A stretch of 8,772 nucleotides of DNA, from the NCBI GenBank assembly GCA_964517355.1, contig CAZFCK010000207.1, positions 1 through 8,772 of the forward strand. Reading direction: 5' to 3'. The position numbers and the translations under genes were made by a program. Numbering within the stretch: position 1 is the first letter of the stretch; each line of letters begins with the position of its first letter. Of the stretch, positions 4,698-8,772 are shown in pieces. Below the pieces are notes generated by a model. That model saw only the letters and a program-made list of their open reading frames with translations. It did no database searches and had not been told where the DNA came from. This DNA comes from CAZFCK01 sp964517355. GTDB taxonomy: Bacteria; Desulfobacterota; Desulfovibrionia; Desulfovibrionales; Desulfovibrionaceae.

Positions 4698-7089
4698 GAA
4701 AAAAAACGTTGCCGCATCCTTCCGAATAAAAGCAGAATCCATTGCCGCCCTTTTGTTTGACGCAATACATGGCCGCATCCGCGTTATGCAGCAGTTGCTC
4801 CGCTGTCGTGCCGTCTTCGGGGTAGATGCCTATGCCGATGCTTACGCCGATGACGCAACGGATGCCGTGCGGAAAATACGGCGCTTTGAGCGCGCTCACT
4901 ATGTCGGTGGCAATTTTGCCCACATGTTTCGGACTGCGCACATTGGCGAGCAGCAAGGTAAACTCGTCGCCGCCGATGCGTGCCGGCATGTCCGAACTGC
5001 GCACGCGCGCTTTCAGGCGGGAGGCAGCCTCTATCAACACCAGATCGCCGATATTGTGTCCATGCTGATCGTTGACATCCTTGAAATTATCAAGATCCAG
5101 ATAGAACAGGGCGAAGCTTTGCCCATAGCGCTCGGAATGGGCAATGGTCTGCTCCAAGCGTTCGAGAAAAAGATAGCGGTTGGGCACGCTGGTCAGCTCG
5201 TCAATGGTCGCCTTATGTTGCAAGCGCATTTCCGAAAGCTTGCGTTCGGTGATGTCCTCCATCAGGCCTTCAATATGGGAAATGGTGTCGCAAGGCCCGC
5301 GGGAAGTCCATGCGCTCACCGAGACCCATATTTTACGGTTGTCGTAGCGCATGATCTGCATTTCAAAATTAGTGACCGATCCGGACGCGCGCAGCACTGC
5401 GAATAAAGAAGGGCTGGAATTCTGCTCCAAGGTGAGGTGCGACAAGTTCGTTTGCTCGGCGAGCGGCAATGCGTCCGGGTCGGAACATCCGAGCATGCGG
5501 GCCATGGCCGGATTGACTTTATGGAGTTCGCCGTCAGCGGTGGCGATGAAAATGCCTTCCACCGCGTTTTCAAAAATGTTGCGGTAGGTGCGCTCCGCCT
5601 GACGCAAGGCGTCCTGCGTTGAGCGCGCCTCGGTGACGTCTTCCACAAGATCAACGAAATACTGCGGCTTGCGTAGATGGTTGCGCACAAGGGTCATGGT
5701 GGTTTTGCACAAACGCACGGCGCCGTCCTTGCGCACGTAGCGCTTTTCCATTGTCAGGTTAACATGGGTGCCTTGCAGGAGTTGCTCATTGGCGGCCTCC
5801 TTTTTCGGCACATCGTCCTTGTATAGGATGTCTTTCATGCGGAGCTGGAAAAGCTCGTTGCGTCCATACCCCATAATCTGCAAAAACATCGGATTGCAAT
5901 CCAGAACATAGCCATCCATGTCATGCAGGGCAATGCCGATGCCGGCGTTCATGAACATGGCCCGGAAGCGGGCCTCGCTGTCGCGCAACGCGGCAGTGGC
6001 GCTTTTTGTTTCAGTAACATCGATACCTGTGCCGATGATGTATTCCACCTTGCCGTCCAAGCCTGTTATGGCGGAATTGTTCCAGGCGATGTAGCGGTGC
6101 GCCCCTTGCCGGGTAATCCATTTTCCTTCATGCTTATTGGGGAAATTACCCTCCTTGAGAGAGGAAAACACGCGGCGCATATGGGCTTGTTCCGCTTTGG
6201 GCACGAACAAATCCCAGATAAGCCGCCCCGTGACTTCGTTGGACGCATATCCCGAGAGTTCTTCACAGGCCCGGTTGAAGCGCAGTATCGCGCCGTTGCG
6301 ATCCAGCACGACCACAAGGGCTCCGGCCGTATCCAAAACCGTGGTGATAAAATCCCGCTCGGCGATGAGGTCTTGCTGCGCGCGTTCGCGTTCCGCCACT
6401 TCCTGCAGCAAGCGGTGGTTGGCTTTCGTCAGGTCGTGGGTTCGCTTGACGACTTCCTCCTCCAGCCTGTTGCGATGATCCAGGAGGTTTTTTTCCGAAT
6501 CCGCCAGCCGTGCGACGTGCTGTTTCAGTTCGGTGTTGATGTCGTTGATGCGGCGATACAATTCATAGCTTTCCAGTATGCTGGCGCTGGAAAGCAGGAT
6601 TATGGACAATAATGCGTAAGAGGTATCCAGAATATCCTTTTTATCCTGGCCCAGGACCCCGATAAACATGCCGCGTGTGCGCGAGACCGTACTGATGGAG
6701 TGCAACAACAGTTCGCTATCTTTGTCCTTGCTGGAGACTATCAACGCCTTGTCGCGATGCAGGGCCCAGGAAAAGGTCTGCATTTCTATCAGCTGCGCCA
6801 CTTCCCGCTCAAAAAATGACGAAGTGTCCGTGGGATCGGCATAGGAGAGATAAAAGTCGGCGTCCTCTTCCTTCACCAGATAAATGGCCACGGCGTTGAA
6901 GCGAATGAGGGAGCGCACTTTCTCGGCGGTCTCTTCCAACAGGGGCAACGCGGATTGAAGCCTGCTTAAACTGGTATGGAAATGCCCTAGCGCGGCCGCG
7001 GTCTCCAACGCATTGACGGCTACGTTCTTTTCACGGCGCAAATAAGCGACTTCGGCTTCCAAACGGGCAAGGCGTTGCTGTTCGTCCAT
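4678..7089 (-). CDS. Diguanylate cyclase with GAF, three PAS domains and GGDEF
   Basis: Makes cyclic di-GMP from two GTP in response to signals at its N-terminal sensors. Numbered from the GTG at 7095: coiled coil (5-35), GAF-like domain (36-175), coiled coil (180-245), PAS1 (246-365), PAS2 (370-492), PAS3 (497-622), each PAS ending in a DVTE or DITE linker (359, 486, 614), then GGDEF (624-790). The active-site loop is intact, GGDEF at 708-712 within ARIGGDEFTLLL; metal-binding D667/D669 lie in YLDLDNFKDVND. An inhibitory site RSSD (699-702) lies five residues before GGDEF, so feedback inhibition by product is expected. There is no EAL domain and no membrane segment, so it should be cytoplasmic. 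ATG 7089 is preferred over GTG 7095 because AAGGGG sits five bases before it; this gives 803 aa. It lies 23 bases downstream of the HDOD gene, probably one operon. A T8 run (complement of 4699-4706) occurs nine codons before the stop. Confidence 0.96.
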   Translation of the reverse strand: MDEQQRLARLEAEVAYLRREKNVAVNALETAAALGHFHTSLSRLQSALPLLEETAEKVRSLIRFNAVAIYLVKEEDADFYLSYADPTDTSSFFEREVAQLIEMQTFSWALHRDKALIVSSKDKDSELLLHSISTVSRTRGMFIGVLGQDKKDILDTSYALLSIILLSSASILESYELYRRINDINTELKQHVARLADSEKNLLDHRNRLEEEVVKRTHDLTKANHRLLQEVAERERAQQDLIAERDFITTVLDTAGALVVVLDRNGAILRFNRACEELSGYASNEVTGRLIWDLFVPKAEQAHMRRVFSSLKEGNFPNKHEGKWITRQGAHRYIAWNNSAITGLDGKVEYIIGTGIDVTETKSATAALRDSEARFRAMFMNAGIGIALHDMDGYVLDCNPMFLQIMGYGRNELFQLRMKDILYKDDVPKKEAANEQLLQGTHVNLTMEKRYVRKDGAVRLCKTTMTLVRNHLRKPQYFVDLVEDVTEARSTQDALRQAERTYRNIFENAVEGIFIATADGELHKVNPAMARMLGCSDPDALPLAEQTNLSHLTLEQNSSPSLFAVLRASGSVTNFEMQIMRYDNRKIWVSVSAWTSRGPCDTISHIEGLMEDITERKLSEMRLQHKATIDELTSVPNRYLFLERLEQTIAHSERYGQSFALFYLDLDNFKDVNDQHGHNIGDLVLIEAASRLKARVRSSDMPARIGGDEFTLLLANVRSPKHVGKIATDIVSALKAPYFPHGIRCVIGVSIGIGIYPEDGTTAEQLLHNADAAMYCVKQKGGNGFCFYSEGCGNVFFQSNKPR

Positions 7090-7112
7090 GGCCACCCCTT
7101 ATGCGGGAATCC

Positions 7113-8366
7113 CTAGGGTTCCCCCAGAAAGGTGTTGATGACATCCAGAATAAGATGCTCCCCTTGCTTGAGTATCAAGGGAACCACACCGGGATTGAGG
7201 CCGAGGGCCCCCCAAGCTTCCTCATCCAAAGGCGGCACATGGAACAGCCCCTTGTAACTGGACCAGATGGAACGGGTCATAATATCCGCAAGGTGAATGA
7301 TGGCGGCGTCGATACGCTCGTCCGCTTCACAAGGCGCATGATGAAACGCCACCATTTCTTCCAAGGAATCGGGGAATTGCCATTGCTGGAGCAGATGGCC
7401 GGCAACGGCCGCATGATCGAAACCCATTATCTGTTCTTCCGCCTCATAGAGCAGGCAGGGCTTGCCTGAAGCGAGCCGCAAGCTGAGGGCGGCGCAATCC
7501 GAAGCGTTTTTCAGGATAACGAGTCTGCCGATATCGTGGATCAGTCCGCCGAGAAAGAAACGCTCTTCAGAATCTCGCCCCACATGTCCTGCCAGTATGT
7601 GGGCGAACGTCGCGCAAGCTATGGAGTGCATCCAAAACGTGCGCATGTCCATCAGCTCGGGCGGCACGTTGTTGAAATACTGCATGACGGAAACGCCCAA
7701 GGCCAGCATGGAGAGTTCGTTGCATCCTACAAGAGCCACCGCCCTGGTTATGGAATCCACTTTGCTGGGAAACCCGTAAAAAGGGCTGTTCACCAATTTG
7801 AGGAGTTTGACGGACAAGCTCGAGTCCTTACTTACCACATCCGCCACATGGGCCGCCGTGCTGCTTGGATTATTCAGCACTTCGATAATCTGGAAATATA
7901 TGTCGGGAAAACTGGCCAGCTGCACTTCCGTATCGGCAAGGACGAGAGCGCTGGCGGGCTGTTCATGGGGCACGCAAAAACACGCCGCCGCCGATTCGTG
8001 CGCATTGGGCAAGTACTTGTCGAGATTCCTGCCCCTGCTCAACAAGTCCACGGTCTTTCGCAAACTGTAGCGTTTGCATTCGCGCATGGGGGCGAAGTGG
8101 TCGTTGGAGAGAATGAACAACTCGTTGACCAGCAATTGAGCCTGCTGGAAAATATGAGCACTTACGGCTGGCGCATCCCCAGCCCTTGAATGATTACTGT
8201 CCGTGTTTTCCACAGTAGCCTCGGCCACGCCCCAGATTTTGAGGATACGTATGTGTTTCTCCTCAATTTCTATCCCTTTTGGGAGAAGAAATCGTCCGTT
8301 GCTCCCGTGCAAGTCATCAGCAAGACGCATGCCTGGAGTGAGTTCTTCAATGGTGATCGTGGCCAT
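7113..8366 (-). CDS. HDOD-domain signalling protein
   Basis: HDOD proteins are regulators related to HD phosphohydrolases, often tied to cyclic di-GMP, chemotaxis or stress signalling; most have no shown enzyme activity. Numbered from the ATG at 8378: N-terminal domain (5-58) of the kind found before HDOD and HD-GYP domains, with ELTPGMRLADDL and RFLLPKG; a linker (60-150) with no recognised domain; HDOD (about 153-350) with VSKDSSLSVKLLKLVNSPFY (182-201), GGLIHDIGRLVIL (277-289), and FHH (345-347); a helical tail to 421. The HD pair of HDIG (281-282) is kept, so metal binding cannot be ruled out; no GYP motif is present. The ATG at 8366 has GGA seven bases upstream and is preferred (417 aa) over ATG 8378, which has no ribosome-binding site. 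First gene of the operon with the diguanylate cyclase. Confidence 0.93.
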   Translation of the reverse strand: MATITIEELTPGMRLADDLHGSNGRFLLPKGIEIEEKHIRILKIWGVAEATVENTDSNHSRAGDAPAVSAHIFQQAQLLVNELFILSNDHFAPMRECKRYSLRKTVDLLSRGRNLDKYLPNAHESAAACFCVPHEQPASALVLADTEVQLASFPDIYFQIIEVLNNPSSTAAHVADVVSKDSSLSVKLLKLVNSPFYGFPSKVDSITRAVALVGCNELSMLALGVSVMQYFNNVPPELMDMRTFWMHSIACATFAHILAGHVGRDSEERFFLGGLIHDIGRLVILKNASDCAALSLRLASGKPCLLYEAEEQIMGFDHAAVAGHLLQQWQFPDSLEEMVAFHHAPCEADERIDAAIIHLADIMTRSIWSSYKGLFHVPPLDEEAWGALGLNPGVVPLILKQGEHLILDVINTFLGEP

Positions 8367-8401
8367 GCTCTTTTCCATTTAGCTGTTGTTGCACCCGGAC
8401 A

Positions 8402-8430
8402 TTTACGTCTACCATATGTCAATCTATAAT
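8402..8430 (+). promoter_or_regulatory. Plus-strand promoter-like sequence facing the right edge
   Basis: TTTACG (8402-8407), a 17-base spacer, then a perfect TATAAT (8425-8430). It points away from the HDOD gene into the GC-rich structured stretch. Its spacer contains TGTCAA, which on the minus strand reads as a TTGACA, so two opposing promoters may overlap. AT-richness makes chance TATAAT plausible. Confidence 0.4.
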
Positions 8431-8469
8431 ATTTACAATACAAAATGCCTCGTTGTGAATAGGCTGAAG

Positions 8470-8502
8470 AGCGAAAATTTATTATGGCGACAGATTTTCG
8501 CT
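8470..8502. repeat. 9-bp perfect inverted repeat
   Basis: AGCGAAAAT (8470-8478) and ATTTTCGCT (8494-8502) are exact reverse complements with 15 bases between. It lies about 30 bases downstream of the expected start of transcription from the plus-strand promoter-like sequence and 104 bases upstream of the HDOD start codon, so it could be a regulator site or an RNA hairpin. Confidence 0.55.
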
Positions 8503-8772
8503 TGAACATGTCGCACCGCTTCCCTTTCGCGCATGAAGCACAACCACCGTTTGGGGTTTCCCTCGATCAAATTTGCCTCCATTCTTTCGCGCTAAGGAAG
8601 GCCACGCCGCTGGCGGGGCAAGCGGCGAATGCCGCGGGGACAGGCCGTCAGGTAGTATCCGCCTCTTTAAGAACCTATTGACAACGACTTTTGGACTAGG
8701 GCCTGTTTCTATAAAAAAAATGATTATGGAAGGCCGTTCAAAAACATCATAAGAAATCAAAATGATATATTT

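Larger units (their letters stand above)
4591..4878. repeat. 17-bp exact inverted repeat, arms 4591-4607 and 4862-4878
   Basis: TATTTTCCGCACGGCAT at 4591-4607 is the exact reverse complement of 4862-4878. Similarity extends six more bases with two mismatches. One arm lies between the two convergent genes and the other inside the GGDEF domain coding sequence, 254 bases apart. A minus-strand transcript that runs past the GGDEF stop could fold this into a long stem around the stop codon. Chance occurrence of a 17-mer match in a window of this size is well below 1%. Confidence 0.85.
8379..8772. other. Intergenic region, no convincing gene
   Basis: About 390 bases upstream of the HDOD gene. The parts next to the gene and at the right edge are AT-rich (poly-A at 8713-8720), while about 8500-8665 is GC-rich and full of possible stems: CGCCGC / GCGGCG (8605-8610 / 8622-8627), and alternatively GCGGC / GCCGC (8622-8626 / 8631-8635). 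Open frames of 65 codons (8484-8681, plus) and 92 codons (8482-8760, minus, TTG start) overlap each other, have no ribosome-binding site or recognisable domain, and are not called. A clear promoter for the HDOD gene was not found; TTGACA on the minus strand (complement of 8417-8422) lacks a partner -10. The right end may be the border of another gene. Confidence 0.55.

Noticed and set aside
4753..6612. Plus-strand frames of 217 and 229 codons opposite the GGDEF gene
   Set aside because: The minus strand encodes contiguous PAS and GGDEF domains here; the plus frames show no family motifs.
7536..8189. Plus-strand frame of 217 codons opposite the HDOD gene
   Set aside because: Antisense to HDOD motifs including HDIG; no independent coding evidence.
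8482..8760. Overlapping 65-codon (plus) and 92-codon (minus) frames near the right edge
   Set aside because: They oppose each other, and neither has a ribosome-binding site or a recognised domain; both can arise from GC-rich sequence by chance.

Overview
The window reads as chromosomal DNA of a delta-type sulfate reducer, most likely of the Desulfovibrio/Bilophila group (Desulfovibrionaceae). This is an inference from gene style: a long MerR-like regulator beside a TRAP-type solute-binding protein, an HDOD protein with a short N-terminal barrel-like domain, a multi-PAS diguanylate cyclase, moderately GC-rich genes and AT-rich spacers. No rRNA, tRNA, CRISPR array, transposase or phage gene was seen.

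Layout from left to right. Positions 1-210 hold one complete and one partial copy of a structured intergenic repeat, then a strong hairpin with a T-tail that fits a plus-strand terminator for a gene left of the window. A MerR-like regulator (220-1248, minus) is divergent from an orphan TRAP solute-binding protein (1442-2431, plus), with a shared control region at 1249-1441. A third copy of the repeat, in the opposite orientation, starts inside the stop codon of the TRAP gene. An AT-rich spacer of about 510 bp (2432-2944) holds a doubtful 46-codon minus-strand ORF, a tandem repeat, a weak promoter and a hairpin. It leads into a membrane-anchored M23 peptidoglycan endopeptidase (2945-4561, plus). 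A possible 23-codon ORF follows directly. The M23 gene converges on a two-gene minus-strand operon: an HDOD protein (8366-7113), then, 23 bp downstream, a GAF-PAS-PAS-PAS-GGDEF diguanylate cyclase (7089-4678). The last 394 bp have no convincing gene but contain a good plus-strand promoter-like sequence and several inverted repeats.

How the genes may work together. The regulator and the TRAP receptor look like a small sensing/uptake cassette whose membrane subunits are not here. The HDOD and GGDEF proteins are probably co-transcribed and form a cytoplasmic signalling pair that makes cyclic di-GMP. The M23 enzyme is a separate cell-wall function.

The most unusual things are the roughly 100-bp repeat family, which has a compensatory base-pair change between copies, and a 17-bp exact inverted repeat that links the 3' end of the GGDEF gene to the small ORF after the M23 gene. 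In both places the repeat reads as the same seven residues, with only synonymous differences next to it.
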